Assembly: GCF_009917485.1 (NCBI RefSeq)
Contig: NZ_QZDT01000033.1
Coordinates: 1 to 46,205, forward strand
From: Parablautia muri
GTDB taxonomy: Bacteria; Bacillota; Clostridia; Lachnospirales; Lachnospiraceae
Length of the DNA stretch: 46,205 bases
Direction: 5' to 3'
This document shows, in pieces, positions 1 to 9,595 of the stretch. The translations under genes were made by a program, and so were the position numbers. The notes under the pieces were generated by a model. It saw only the letters and a list, made by a program, of their open reading frames with translations. It had not been told where the DNA came from and made no database searches. Every line of letters begins with the position of its first letter. Position 1 is the first letter of the stretch.

Positions 1-1
1 G

Positions 2-64
2 AATCCGGAATATCTGGATGACTATCTGCCATGGGATCCCATGGTACAGGAACGGTGCCGATGA
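2..64 (+). CDS. 3' end of a transposase, probably IS66 family (partial)
   Basis: The window opens inside a plus-strand reading frame that ends at TGA 62-64. Only 20 residues are visible; they include YLDDYLPW and end in ERCR. A Leu-Pro-Trp (LPW) signature with a short tail is typical of the IS66 C-terminal domain in Firmicutes, and I base the family call on that alone. The upstream catalytic DDE core lies outside the window. A strong hairpin terminator follows two bases after the stop. With so little sequence, another protein ending in a similar motif cannot be excluded. Confidence 0.5.
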   Translation, partial: NPEYLDDYLPWDPMVQERCR

Positions 65-104
65 CCACTGCCCTTTCAGTATAGAGGGGTAGTGGTTATT
101 TTTC
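64..104 (+). terminator. Rho-independent terminator after the transposase remnant
   Basis: ACCACTGCCC (64-73) pairs with GGGTAGTGGT (87-96) with one mismatch around a 13-nt loop, and is followed by TATTTTTCT. It directly follows the partial plus-strand gene. Confidence 0.75.
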
Positions 105-468
105 TATCCACTATCTTATTTGACGCTTACGTCATTTCTCTTGATTTCATTCGTACCTCCTGTTAAAATGGTGCAATAAGAAATAGGACTAAATCAGCCG
201 CGCAGACACAATACTTGTCCGCATGAAAAGCTAACTTAGTCCTACCTAAACTCAAAAATATTCAGTTATCACCCCTTTTAGGCACACTTTTTACAACACC
301 ACTCGGCTTTGTGGTATATTAGTGTCAAGTTGCTTGATTTTCGGTTTTCTGGTTAAAAACAGGCCCGTCCTTATCCAATTTTGCTGTTTTCGACATGTCG
401 AAAATTTTTTCACAGCATTTTTTCATAGGACTAAATCAGCGGAAACCCTTGATTTTACTGGTTCCTTG
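105..468. repeat. Nested inverted repeats, noncoding (insertion-element ends or MITE-like)
   Basis: This 364-base stretch has no credible gene. It holds two overlapping sets of inverted repeats. AGGACTAAATCAGC at 185-198 faces GCTAACTTAGTCCT at 230-243, and the same AGGACTAAATCAGC recurs at 427-440. AGTGTCAAGTT at 321-331 faces AACTTGACACT at 471-481, so a block of about 160-175 bases is bounded by terminal inverted repeats with similar flanks on both sides. The right repeat enters the S8 protease gene and supplies its stop codon. This fits ends of an insertion sequence or a small non-autonomous element; I cannot assign a family. Confidence 0.6.
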
Positions 469-2160
469 CTAACTTGACACTATATTACCATACGCCCCCC
501 ATTCCCCATTCGGATAATTCTCACCCGGCGCCCTGAATGCCCCGCGTATTAAATAGTTTTTAAGCTCTCTGCTCTCCACCCTTGGCTGGTTTGCCTGCAC
601 CACCGCCCATTGCAAAAACTGTGCGGCAGCCCCTGATGCAAGTGCCACTCCAAAGCTGGAGCCTGTTCTCCGGCCAAGTATCGTACTGATATTAACACCT
701 GGGGATGAGATATCGGGCTTTACACGCCCCTGTCTCGTATACCCTCTTCCCGAATCTGCCCAAAAACCTCCATTTTCATCATTGTAAGTAGAGGTTGTAA
801 TTACTTCACGGGCATTAGAAGGCTCCGTCAGCGTTCCATAAGGATAAGGCCGTAAAAAGTAAGTATTACTCTGCAAAAAGTCTGTGACCGGAAGCCATAT
901 GTTAAAAATGCTTCCGGAACCATTCTCGCTGATTGTAACCTGAATCGTCCAAACTCCCGGCGTAGGGTCTATAAATCTGAAAAAGATTAGTTCTTCTCCT
1001 GAGCCCTGTTCCACAAGAATATGATCCACTTCAATCCTTGACCGTTCAAACACAAAAGAAAACTCCCGCCTGTTCTGGTCTCTGAAATCCACCCGCGAAG
1101 TAACCTCCCCTCCAGGCGTACGTATGGATATGGCATGCTTAGCCGGTACATTCCCCCAAAGTTCCGCCGTAAACCCTTTGGTATTTCCATCCACCCTGAT
1201 TTCTACGTTGTCTACCGTCTCCAAAAGCCCTTCTATCGAAGTTCCCTCGTAATGATGGGCGCTATTGCCCTCATTTCCTCCGCACACCATCACTACCCTG
1301 CTGCGCTTTGTTGCAATCAGGTTTAAATAACCTCCCAGTATTTGATGCCCGTTGTGATCTCCCATATTCGTCCCAAGACCAAAACAGATAACCAAAGGCT
1401 TTAACAGAGATACTGCATAGCTTTCCAGATATTTGATCGCAACCATTACATCACTTTCAGCATAGGCAGGCACATCCTCCGGGATCAGATAAAAATCCCT
1501 CAAATATTGCTTTGCCTCCTTAAGCTTTACCATTACAATATCAGCCTCTGGCGCCGCGCCTAAAAATCCAAGCCCATTTTCCAGACTGCTTCCTACCGCC
1601 ACACTAGCTAACGCCGTGCCATGTCCATTTTCATCATAGCTGGGCACAATTTCTCTTGGATTTTCACTTTGCAAGGCTAAATCAATGGTCTCCCGCTTAT
1701 ACTCCGTACCATAAAGAATGCCATCCGGAGGCGTGCCGGTCTGTACGTTCTGATCCCAGATTCCCAATATTCGCGTGCTGCCATCCGGATTCCGGAATAC
1801 CGGATCGTCATAGCGTATCCCCGTATCAAGAAAACCTATGATAACACCTCTCCCCGTTAAGTTAAGGGCACTGTTTTGCATTTCCGTAATCCCACTGCGG
1901 ATTAAAGGCGTAGGATCAAAGGGCTCGCTCTGCTGCATCAGTCCATATAGCTTAGGAATAGCCTGATAAGTAAACTCACTTACACTCAGTTGGGGGACTT
2001 CCCTGCGGTTGGCATAAACCACCCCTATTTCCCCACTGACAGGCTGATAAACAAAATCTCTCAGCGAGCCCCATAATTTTTCCGGTAAAGTGTAATCGGC
2101 AATTATGTCATAATAATCATTTGAAACAATTTTTTCCTGATCTGTCATCCATAATTCCAT
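469..2160 (-). CDS. S8 (subtilisin) family peptidase, Csp-like, C-terminus altered by a repeat
   Basis: A 563-residue subtilase with the catalytic triad in order: Asp112 in GFLDTG, His180 in ENGHGT, and Ser502 in GSSFGVALASG, where the usual GTSxAxP has Ser for Thr and lacks the Pro. No signal peptide is visible, and the layout resembles the cytosolic or spore-associated Csp-type proteases of Clostridia, some of which process germination factors; that role is inference. The last residues (EWGAYGNIVSS) depart from the WGYGxLD ending usual in this family exactly where the inverted repeat at 468-489 begins, so the natural tail seems to have been replaced. Start ATG 2160 has AAAAGGATA just upstream; ATG 2148 is an alternative. 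Confidence 0.85.
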   Translation of the reverse strand: MELWMTDQEKIVSNDYYDIIADYTLPEKLWGSLRDFVYQPVSGEIGVVYANRREVPQLSVSEFTYQAIPKLYGLMQQSEPFDPTPLIRSGITEMQNSALNLTGRGVIIGFLDTGIRYDDPVFRNPDGSTRILGIWDQNVQTGTPPDGILYGTEYKRETIDLALQSENPREIVPSYDENGHGTALASVAVGSSLENGLGFLGAAPEADIVMVKLKEAKQYLRDFYLIPEDVPAYAESDVMVAIKYLESYAVSLLKPLVICFGLGTNMGDHNGHQILGGYLNLIATKRSRVVMVCGGNEGNSAHHYEGTSIEGLLETVDNVEIRVDGNTKGFTAELWGNVPAKHAISIRTPGGEVTSRVDFRDQNRREFSFVFERSRIEVDHILVEQGSGEELIFFRFIDPTPGVWTIQVTISENGSGSIFNIWLPVTDFLQSNTYFLRPYPYGTLTEPSNAREVITTSTYNDENGGFWADSGRGYTRQGRVKPDISSPGVNISTILGRRTGSSFGVALASGAAAQFLQWAVVQANQPRVESRELKNYLIRGAFRAPGENYPNGEWGAYGNIVSS

Positions 2161-2174
2161 TATCCTTTTCTTGT

Positions 2175-2204
2175 AATATATGACCTAACCCTTCAAAACG
2201 TCAA
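2175..2204 (-). promoter_or_regulatory. Candidate promoter of the S8 peptidase gene
   Basis: On the minus strand TTGACG (2204-2199) is followed after 18 bases by TATATT (2180-2175), about 15 bases before the start codon at 2160. If used, the leader would be very short. Confidence 0.45.
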
Positions 2205-2262
2205 ACAGTTTATATCAGCCGGTTGCCTTTTTCAGTGCACTCGTGAAAAAACACTCTGAAAT

Positions 2263-3906
2263 TTACTCATATCTATACGGTATAATAGATTTTAATTTTT
2301 CTGTCTCAGCATCTATCACCTTTTTATCAATCCGCTGAAATAAAATTTCCACCTCAGGGAGCAAATAGCCCCCCGGTACAGACTGCTTTTCCCATTGATT
2401 ATTTATCCCCAGCCATTTACACACTTTATCGGATGAAAATGGCAAAAATGGGGCTAATAAAACCGCTAAATTAGCGATAATTTGAACACATTGGTTAAGC
2501 GTATTTTCACATGCCCTCCTATCGGTAGTCCTGGTAAGCCATGGCTGCTGCGTATCAAAAAACTTATTTGCACTTCTTATAAAAGCAAATATTTCAGCAA
2601 TTGCATCTTTGAAAGCACCGTTTTCAATCTGTCTTCCAACGGAAACAAACAGCTCCTCTATTTGTTTATCAATAGACGGATTTCCTGCTCCATCCGGTAC
2701 AGCCCCATCAAAATATTTTATAACAAACGCTAACGAACGGTTCACAAAATTTCCGTACGCTCCAAGCAGTTCACCATTATGACTATGGACATATTCTCTC
2801 CATGAAAAATCCGCATCTTTCTTTTCCGGACCATTTGCCAGCAAAAAGTAACGGATAGAATCCGCCTCATAATGATCTAATAACTCCTTGACCCAGATTG
2901 CATAATTTTGACTGGTTGATATCTTTCTTCCTTCTAATGTCAGATATTCGCTTGACACAATTTGATCCGGCAGATGCCATCCCGCGCCATTGCCCAGCAA
3001 AAGCGCCGGTAAAATAATCGTGTGAAACGGTATATTATCTTTGCCATGCACATAATAATGTTTCGCTTCTTTGCCCCAAAGTGTATGAAAATCACTGCCT
3101 CTTGCTTCGGCAGCCACCTTGCTTGCAGATAAATATCCCAACACATTTTCCGCCCATATATAAATCGTTTTTCTTTCATAACCATCTTTGGGAACCTTTA
3201 TCCCCCATTCTAAATCCCTTGTCAGCGCCCGGTCTCTTAACCCATCTTCGATATACTGATTCGTAAATGCAATGGCATTCTTTCTCCACTTGGGGTGGCT
3301 CTCAACCAATGCTCTTAACTCAGCCTCTAATTTTGTAATTGCTATATATAAATGCTTTGCATTTTTAAAGCTTACAGGCCTTTTGCAAACTGCGCAAACC
3401 GCCTCCGTAAGATTCTCCGGTTCTAAAACCACCCCGCATGCATCACACTGGTCTCCCCTGGTGTCCTTTCCGCACTTTGGGCACTTTCCTAACACAAACC
3501 GGTCTGCCAAAAAGCCGGCACAGCTTTCACAATATGCCTGTGGAACCTCCTTTTCGTAAACATAATTGCTCTCATACAATTTTTTGTGAAATTTCCTTAC
3601 AAAATCTTGATGTTCCTTTGAGGATGTTTTGGTATATACGTCATAGCTAAATCCCAGCTTTTGAAAGCATTCCACAAATTCTTCATGATAAAAGTCGCTG
3701 ATTTCCTGCGGCCCTCTCCCCTCTCGTCTAGCCCGGAACGCTACGGGAGTTCCGTGGCAGTCGCTTCCCGACACAAAATATACATTATCTCCCACGGCCC
3801 TGTGATATCTGGCCAATACATCTCCGGGTAATAATCCTGCTATATGGCCTATATGCAATGAACCATTTGCATACACCCATGCCCCGCCAATTAAAATATT
3901 TCTCAT
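2263..3906 (-). CDS. metG: Methionyl-tRNA synthetase, zinc-binding, short form
   Basis: Charges tRNA-Met with methionine in the cytoplasm. The 547-residue protein has the class I signature HIGH at 18-21, an insert with four CxxC knuckles (Cys126/129, 142/145, 154/157, 171/174) expected to bind zinc, and the second class I motif as KISTS at 328-332 in place of KMSKS. The anticodon-binding helical domain follows and ends near residue 547, so the C-terminal EMAP/Arc1p-like tRNA-binding domain common in Firmicutes MetG is absent. Zinc knuckles with a KxSTS motif are features I associate with archaeal/MetS2-like enzymes, so this may be a second MetRS of the genome (inference). A Met T-box leader precedes it. 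Confidence 0.93.
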   Translation of the reverse strand: MRNILIGGAWVYANGSLHIGHIAGLLPGDVLARYHRAVGDNVYFVSGSDCHGTPVAFRARREGRGPQEISDFYHEEFVECFQKLGFSYDVYTKTSSKEHQDFVRKFHKKLYESNYVYEKEVPQAYCESCAGFLADRFVLGKCPKCGKDTRGDQCDACGVVLEPENLTEAVCAVCKRPVSFKNAKHLYIAITKLEAELRALVESHPKWRKNAIAFTNQYIEDGLRDRALTRDLEWGIKVPKDGYERKTIYIWAENVLGYLSASKVAAEARGSDFHTLWGKEAKHYYVHGKDNIPFHTIILPALLLGNGAGWHLPDQIVSSEYLTLEGRKISTSQNYAIWVKELLDHYEADSIRYFLLANGPEKKDADFSWREYVHSHNGELLGAYGNFVNRSLAFVIKYFDGAVPDGAGNPSIDKQIEELFVSVGRQIENGAFKDAIAEIFAFIRSANKFFDTQQPWLTRTTDRRACENTLNQCVQIIANLAVLLAPFLPFSSDKVCKWLGINNQWEKQSVPGGYLLPEVEILFQRIDKKVIDAETEKLKSIIPYRYE

Positions 3907-3983
3907 TTTACATACCTCATTTCCTTATGATTTATTGTGATAACTTAGATTTCTGTGACAGCTGCGTCATTCCATTTTCTTCA

Positions 3984-4420
3984 TAAAAAAAGCCCTCCTC
4001 TCTGAAAAATTTCTTTTTCAGGGACGAGAGCAAACGCTTCGTGTTACCACCCTAAATTCACCTATATCTCACGATATAAGCCTTATCAACTACGGATGAG
4101 AAATGATTCATCGATAGTCTATCACTGTAACGGGTGAACCCGTCGTAGCCTAAGCGTCATAACCTCCATGTTGCCGCTTCTAAGCAACATAAATCCGTAG
4201 GAAAAATGCCCACCCTTTAGGGTGTTTTCTGAAACATTCAGCAACCCTTAGGCAACGTTTTTTGATGCCTTAAAGTTTCTTAATGATTTCTTCACAGTAG
4301 CTTCGGTACGCAGCTCCGAGACCATTTTCAGTAGTTCCTTCTGCATCTGTTCTCATCTAACCAGACTCTCTGTAACATATCTAACCACTTACTCTTCTCT
4401 TCACAGCCTTTGGTATAAAT
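3984..4420 (-). ncRNA. T-box riboswitch leader, Met-specific
   Basis: The minus-strand leader of metG carries the conserved T-box AGGGTGGTAACACG (4053-4040). A terminator follows (about 4030-3985): GTCCCTGAAAAA, complementary arm, then a run of T. Stem I occupies about 4390-4270, with an AGAGAG bulge sequence near 4371. Its distal side reads GAAAATGGTCTCGGAG, which places an AUG codon (4325-4323) where the specifier is expected, matching the downstream MetRS gene. Uncharged tRNA-Met should stabilise the antiterminator and raise metG expression. The T-box and terminator are clear; the specifier assignment was made by eye. Confidence 0.9.
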
Positions 4421-4427
4421 TTTGTAA

Positions 4428-4456
4428 ATCATACAATAAATTCTCTCTTTTGTCAA
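4428..4456 (-). promoter_or_regulatory. Promoter of the T-box/metG transcript
   Basis: Consensus -35 TTGACA (4456-4451), exactly 17 bases, and -10 TATGAT (4433-4428). Initiation is expected near 4420, just upstream of stem I of the T-box. Confidence 0.85.
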
Positions 4457-4577
4457 TCTTTCCCTATACCCTTACCTGCGGACTTTGCACGAAATGCAAA
4501 ATTCTGGACTAAATTGTTGTACAAAGAAATACTGTAAAGACAAATTTTCCAAGGATAAACCTATGCCACGCCCAAAT
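4457..4577. repeat. Intergenic hairpin GGACTTTGC-type
   Basis: Between the metG promoter and the response-regulator stop there is GGACTTTGCA (4480-4489) facing TGCAAAATTC (4495-4504). A closely related hairpin occurs near 36460-36490. It may act as a weak terminator for the operon to its right; no clear T run follows. Confidence 0.35.
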
Positions 4578-6026
4578 TTACAGGCTGCTGGCAAGCAAGG
4601 AAGGATTACAATGAAAATATTTTTTGAAGGTTCTTGAAAAATGTTTTTCACTTACATAACCAACCCGTTCAGCCACCTCCTTTACCGATACCTCCGGTTC
4701 GTTTAATAATATTTCCCTGGCTTTTTTCATTCGGATATGGGTAACATAATCAATATACTTTTCCCCTGTTTTATCTTTAAAGACCCGGCTGATATAAGAA
4801 GGCGTAATGCCAAACCGGTTTCCTATCGCCGCAATGGTTACATCTTCCATATAATTAGCTGCCACGTAATCCTTAATCTGTTGTATCAGATCCTTTTTTC
4901 TCCCACATCCTTCCACAATACCTTTTTGAATCACTTCCCGCAGCTGTCTCACCAATTCCTCATAAGCACTGCCTTCAAACTTATCATTCCACACAACTGA
5001 CAGGTAAAACAGCAATGAGTCTTTCCTTATCTGTCCAAAAGTCTCCTTTAGTTTTTCATTTCCCTCCATTTCCTGTAAAATCTTATTGGCTCCCTCGTAA
5101 TTCTCCGTCAAATAGCAGGCTGTCAACATTTCAATCTTTTCACAGAAATACCGTTTTTCCATAATTCTGCTGCGATTACGCAGCTCCTCCATAGATATTG
5201 TTGTTAAATCATCCTCCAAAATGCGGATTGGCGACAACGCCAGCAAAAGCTGCTTATGCAAATATAGTTCCTTAAAGTCCTTGGCTTTAGACCATAGGGC
5301 GGTTATTTTAGCTCTCATATCATATTCTGTTCCATGTATCTTCAAATAGGCACTTATCCTGTCATATTCCTTTCCCTCAAGCAACAGACATAGTTCGCCG
5401 GACTGTAAGAAAAAAAGCGCATATTGATCTGTTTCTTCGATTATGCGGTCGAGATTTTCTTTTAAATCCCCATACAATTTTGCATACACAGCCTGTCTTT
5501 CGATATTTCCTGCCGTATCTGCCAAAAAAAGATAAATACTATATTGTGCTTCTTTCCTTTCCGGCCACATTTGATTTACAATTCCCATCGTATCTGCAAG
5601 CGCGAAGGCCTGGCTTATTTTATTTGCAAAAAGTTGACGCCTGTCCTTTTTCTTCCCCTTTTTTTCATTTACTATCGCATCCATAAAATGTTTTAATTCC
5701 TGAATGTCCAATGGTTTAAGCAAATACTCTTTCACACCCAGGGAAATGGAACGTTTTGCAAATTGAAATTCCGTATATCCTGTCAAAACGCACCAGACAG
5801 TTCCGTCAAAATACGGCTTACACAGTTCTAATGCATCAAGGCCGCTCTTTTTAGGCATATTTATATCCAGGAAAACCACATCATAAGAAGCTCTGTTTAC
5901 CATTTCCACCATTTCTTCACCGTCTTTTGCACAATCAATTTCATGTTCTCCGGGATACAGCTCCCGGAGCATGGAAATAAGGCTGACCCTGACTAATCTC
6001 TCATCATCCGCAATTAATATTCTCAT
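4578..6026 (-). CDS. Two-component response regulator, YesN/AraC type
   Basis: A 482-residue DNA-binding response regulator. The N-terminal receiver domain (1-120) has the acidic pair Asp7-Asp8, phospho-acceptor Asp54 in FLDINMP, the conserved Thr82 and Lys104 in the KPLD motif. A linker of about 260 residues follows. The C-terminal 100 residues form an AraC-type double helix-turn-helix. It is last in an operon behind its YesM-like kinase (104-bp gap) and behind a sugar ABC transporter and GH4 enzyme. The likely job is to activate that operon, whose first promoter lacks a good -35. The specific signal cannot be read from the sequence. Confidence 0.92.
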   Translation of the reverse strand: MRILIADDERLVRVSLISMLRELYPGEHEIDCAKDGEEMVEMVNRASYDVVFLDINMPKKSGLDALELCKPYFDGTVWCVLTGYTEFQFAKRSISLGVKEYLLKPLDIQELKHFMDAIVNEKKGKKKDRRQLFANKISQAFALADTMGIVNQMWPERKEAQYSIYLFLADTAGNIERQAVYAKLYGDLKENLDRIIEETDQYALFFLQSGELCLLLEGKEYDRISAYLKIHGTEYDMRAKITALWSKAKDFKELYLHKQLLLALSPIRILEDDLTTISMEELRNRSRIMEKRYFCEKIEMLTACYLTENYEGANKILQEMEGNEKLKETFGQIRKDSLLFYLSVVWNDKFEGSAYEELVRQLREVIQKGIVEGCGRKKDLIQQIKDYVAANYMEDVTIAAIGNRFGITPSYISRVFKDKTGEKYIDYVTHIRMKKAREILLNEPEVSVKEVAERVGYVSEKHFSRTFKKYFHCNPSLLASSL

Positions 6027-6129
6027 ACATGCTCCTACTACTTGATTTATAACTCCTTACGTCAATTCATGCCAAACGTATTTGGGGAATGAACGCATAC
6101 ATATTGCTTGGAATATGACCATCGTTTCG

Positions 6130-7902
6130 TTATTCTTTACAAATCAATATATTGCAAATTGTCTGAAATTCTCCTTTTCTGTCATACCAGAAAAAAGAGT
6201 CCGGATAGGAAATCATAAGACGTTCCTTTACATTACGAATCCCAACTCTGCCTTCTAAGTACAGTTCCTTATCTTTGTACGGAACGCCATTATTTGCTAT
6301 CATAATCCAAATAAACCTTTTCCCAAAACGGCTTCCTAACTCACACACATGCAGCAAAATCTTTATACCTCTCCCATCCTGGGGCATTCCATGGCGTATA
6401 ATGTTTTCAACAATCGGCTGGAGCAGCAGCTTGGGAATCGAAAGCTCCTTTAACTGCTTTTCTATTCTGATTTCATAATTCAGCCGTTCTTCAAATCTTA
6501 CCTTTTCCAATATCAAATAACTTTCTATAAAATGACACTCCTTTTCTATCGTGGATTCATACCCATGCTCGCAGGTATATCTGAACATCCTGGATAAGTT
6601 TAAAATTCCTCTTTCTAAATTTTCCTTTTCTCCTATTCTGTTCAGCGCCAGCAAAGAATTCATTACATTATTAAAAAAATGGGGATTGATTTCCGCCTGC
6701 ATTGCTTTATATTCCGCCATCTGCTGATTGATTTTCCAAATATACTCATGTTCTATCAAATTGGTGATCCTATCTGTCATCTCTGTTAACGCTACAGATA
6801 TATTGTCAAATTCCTCTATGGGCATTTCAGGCAGCAAATTCCGCTCCTTTTTTCCATCTCCAAGCCGATACTTCTTGATATACTCCATGATCTGGCCTGT
6901 GGAAATGGAAATCCTTTTACTTAACCCGGCAAATATCACGAAAGATATAATAATAGAACAAAACCAAATCAGCAATATAGAAAGATACGTTTCGTTTGCC
7001 TGTTTCCAAACAATACTCTGAGGCAGCAGATAGCAAATCAAAAATCCATATTCTTCCTCTTTCATACTATACACGTAATAATTACCCTTGTTTATTTTAA
7101 CCCTTTTGCCGTCCACATCCATTAAATCCTTCAGGACATCTTTATCGAACATAAATTTATCATCCGTTGCATAGGCAGACGTGCCGTCCGGAAAATATAT
7201 TGCCAGCCCTGCTCCCCCGGGCAATGAAACCTCCTTTGCCAAATCTGAAAATATAGCATCAGACAATTCCAAAAAAGTATATCCCTGCCTGGATGCTGTT
7301 TCCAGATGATTTGTAACACGCAGCATACAAAAAACATTTTCCGTTTCCTGATATTCTTTGCATCCTTTCATGATGCTTTCCGGCAGGAAAAGTACCTTTC
7401 CCAAAGGGAGTCTTATCATCCCCCGGTACCATTCTTCCTTGTCCATTTCATCATTTTGATACCATATAACATTACTTTCATACCTTTGCAAATAAAAGCA
7501 GCTGTATTGATTGGCATGCTCCGGTATAAAGCCTATCCCCTTATAATGGGAGTTGAACATTGTCAGATAATTATTTAAAGAGCTCCTGTATCTGACGGAA
7601 TCACGAACATATTTATATAAATTTTCCTGGGAATAATTAATTTCATTTTTGTTGACAGAACGATAAAACTTAGAAACGTTTGTATCAAATAAATATAAAA
7701 AAAAGAAACGCTCGGAATTTTGCAAGGAGCTGTCAAGATAATTTGACAGCGTCTGTAGGATGATCTGATTATTCACTTTATAGTTATCTAACAACTGGTT
7801 GTGAAAAAAATAGGAGATAATCAGACTGATGACAATAAACGGCATAAAAACAGATCCTATAAACACATAGTATAAAGACACCTTAAGTGAATGTTTTTTC
7901 AA
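6130..7902 (-). CDS. Sensor histidine kinase, YesM-like (HAMP, His_kinase, HATPase)
   Basis: A 590-residue membrane kinase partnering the downstream response regulator. Transmembrane helix 1 is about residues 10-33, an extracellular sensing region spans 34-300, and helix 2 is about 306-328, followed by a HAMP-like linker. The phospho-acceptor His408 lies in AEINPHFFNN, the hallmark of the YesM/LytS-like class, and the N box LQPIVEN is at 494-500. A short ATP-binding domain ends the protein. The start is TTG at 7902, preceded by GGAGGT at a 10-base spacing. In this family the extracellular domain often senses saccharides or a solute-binding protein, which fits the operon; the ligand is inference. 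Confidence 0.92.
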   Translation of the reverse strand: MKKHSLKVSLYYVFIGSVFMPFIVISLIISYFFHNQLLDNYKVNNQIILQTLSNYLDSSLQNSERFFFLYLFDTNVSKFYRSVNKNEINYSQENLYKYVRDSVRYRSSLNNYLTMFNSHYKGIGFIPEHANQYSCFYLQRYESNVIWYQNDEMDKEEWYRGMIRLPLGKVLFLPESIMKGCKEYQETENVFCMLRVTNHLETASRQGYTFLELSDAIFSDLAKEVSLPGGAGLAIYFPDGTSAYATDDKFMFDKDVLKDLMDVDGKRVKINKGNYYVYSMKEEEYGFLICYLLPQSIVWKQANETYLSILLIWFCSIIISFVIFAGLSKRISISTGQIMEYIKKYRLGDGKKERNLLPEMPIEEFDNISVALTEMTDRITNLIEHEYIWKINQQMAEYKAMQAEINPHFFNNVMNSLLALNRIGEKENLERGILNLSRMFRYTCEHGYESTIEKECHFIESYLILEKVRFEERLNYEIRIEKQLKELSIPKLLLQPIVENIIRHGMPQDGRGIKILLHVCELGSRFGKRFIWIMIANNGVPYKDKELYLEGRVGIRNVKERLMISYPDSFFWYDRKGEFQTICNILICKE

Positions 7903-8114
7903 TCAATACTACCTCCAATGCTAATCTTCAAAACAAAGCTTCTCTTTCCCAAATCCTGCTTTCTTGCCTATAAGGGGCTGTGGAAAATAAGCTACATTTT
8001 CGCAATACACATGTGGTTTACCCGATATCACAATAAAAGATTACGGACAAATCTTATTTCTCACATCCCCTTAAAAAGTCTTAATCTTTTCGGCAGCATA
8101 TCTGCTGTCTGATT

Positions 8115-9428
8115 TTAATCAAAATGCTTAAATTGCGGAAGATATTCCCGGTTTGCCTCAAACATTTCCCTGACCATTGTTTTGATTTCTGCAAGACTTA
8201 AAACAGCAGATGCCAGCGGGTCAAAATAACATGCCTGATAAATTTTCCTAGGGTCGCCGGTAATTGCCCCTTCCACTGCCAATTCTTCAATTCTGGCGCT
8301 TATGTTGGTAAGTAAAGCAAGATGCGCCGGCAGCGCTCCTACGTGAATCGGCTCCAGTCCTTTCTTCGATGCCAGAACCGGTACCTCCACGCAGCACCCG
8401 GCAGGAAGATTGTCAATCAACCCAAAATTTCTCACATTTCCATTAAATTCATACATGGCGCCATCTCCAAAAACCGCATTGAATATGTGGGCTGCATATT
8501 CATTCCCTCTCTGTAAGTTTACAGGATTATCCGCCCATTCTACAAACTCTTTTCGCCAGTTGGCTTCATTTTTTTCATAATCAATTCTGGCCATAAAATG
8601 TATCCCCGGATTCCAGCCGGTCCCATGGGTACAATATTTTTCAATCAGGTCGGGGCGTTTTCTGAACCAGGATACATATTCTGACGCGTGTCCGCTGGAT
8701 TCTGTCACGTAATAACCCAAATGCCTGAACATTTCATTTCTTACAATTTCCTCCTGGTAATGCTCCTCAACCGCTTTTGCAATCAACGGATACGCATCCT
8801 GTCCATTCCATTTATACGTCAGGTAAAACGCCTGGTGATTGATGCCTGCACATGTATAGGTGATCTCCTCTTTGTTCGCCCCAATCCAATTGGCCAGCAT
8901 CTCAGCCGTTCCCTGCACACTATGACAAAGCCCCGTAACATTTAACTTCGTCTCCCCCTGCATAGCTCTGCACAGGATTGCCATAGGATTCGTATAATTT
9001 AAAAACACTGCATCAGGGCAATATTTTTCAATATCCCTGCAGATGTCCATCATAACCGGCCAGGTGCGAAGCGCCCTGAAGATACCGGACACCCCTCTGG
9101 TATCCCCAATATTATAATCCACCCCATATTTCATAGGGATTTCCATATCTTTCCCCCATACATGGATATCGCCAACACAAATCGTACTCAGCACACCGTC
9201 CGCATTTTCAAGCGCCTGGGCCCTGTTTGTGGTGGAAACCACCTTTGCAGGATAATTTCCTGCCTGAATGATTTTTTCCACAGATTTTGTTGCATACATC
9301 AGTTTTTCTTCGTCAATATCCATTAATGTAATCACGGCATCCTCAAACGCCTTAAACGTCAATAAATCCCGTACAAGATTTCTTGTAAAAACTACACTTC
9401 CTGCGCCTATAAAAGCAATTTTTTTCAT
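8115..9428 (-). CDS. GH4 family alpha-galactosidase/alpha-glucosidase (MelA-like)
   Basis: NAD- and metal-dependent glycosidase that cleaves alpha-glycosides by a redox-elimination mechanism in the cytoplasm. The protein of 437 residues starts with a Rossmann NAD motif (GAGS, 8-11), has NPM at 147-149 and the metal-binding Cys168-His169 of GLCHSVQ, as in MelA-type GH4 enzymes. I chose ATG 9428 because GGAG lies five bases upstream and the conserved N-terminus [10 protein letters not shown] begins there; the frame stays open to 9503. It follows two CUT1 permease genes, so it probably hydrolyses the imported oligosaccharide. GH4 specificity varies (alpha-galactoside, alpha-glucoside, glycosiduronic acid), and the exact substrate is open. 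Confidence 0.9.
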   Translation of the reverse strand: MKKIAFIGAGSVVFTRNLVRDLLTFKAFEDAVITLMDIDEEKLMYATKSVEKIIQAGNYPAKVVSTTNRAQALENADGVLSTICVGDIHVWGKDMEIPMKYGVDYNIGDTRGVSGIFRALRTWPVMMDICRDIEKYCPDAVFLNYTNPMAILCRAMQGETKLNVTGLCHSVQGTAEMLANWIGANKEEITYTCAGINHQAFYLTYKWNGQDAYPLIAKAVEEHYQEEIVRNEMFRHLGYYVTESSGHASEYVSWFRKRPDLIEKYCTHGTGWNPGIHFMARIDYEKNEANWRKEFVEWADNPVNLQRGNEYAAHIFNAVFGDGAMYEFNGNVRNFGLIDNLPAGCCVEVPVLASKKGLEPIHVGALPAHLALLTNISARIEELAVEGAITGDPRKIYQACYFDPLASAVLSLAEIKTMVREMFEANREYLPQFKHFD

Positions 9429-9503
9429 TTTTCTCTCCATTTCTGCGCTGCCCTTTGTGCATAACCGAGTTTGTGGCAAGCAGCGCACAGACACAAATCT
9501 CAT

Positions 9504-9527
9504 GATTGAAAATTTTAATTTTCAATC
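9504..9527. repeat. Perfect 10-bp-stem palindrome upstream of the GH4 gene
   Basis: GATTGAAAAT and ATTTTCAATC form perfect 10-bp arms around a TTTA loop. It lies between the MalG-type permease gene and the GH4 gene, and is one of several short hairpins with similar loops at gene borders in this window. Confidence 0.7.
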
Positions 9528-9595
9528 TTCCTCCATTCCAAGGCGTTTATACTCAATAGTACATATTTTTGCAGGCCTTAACATAATCTTACCGT

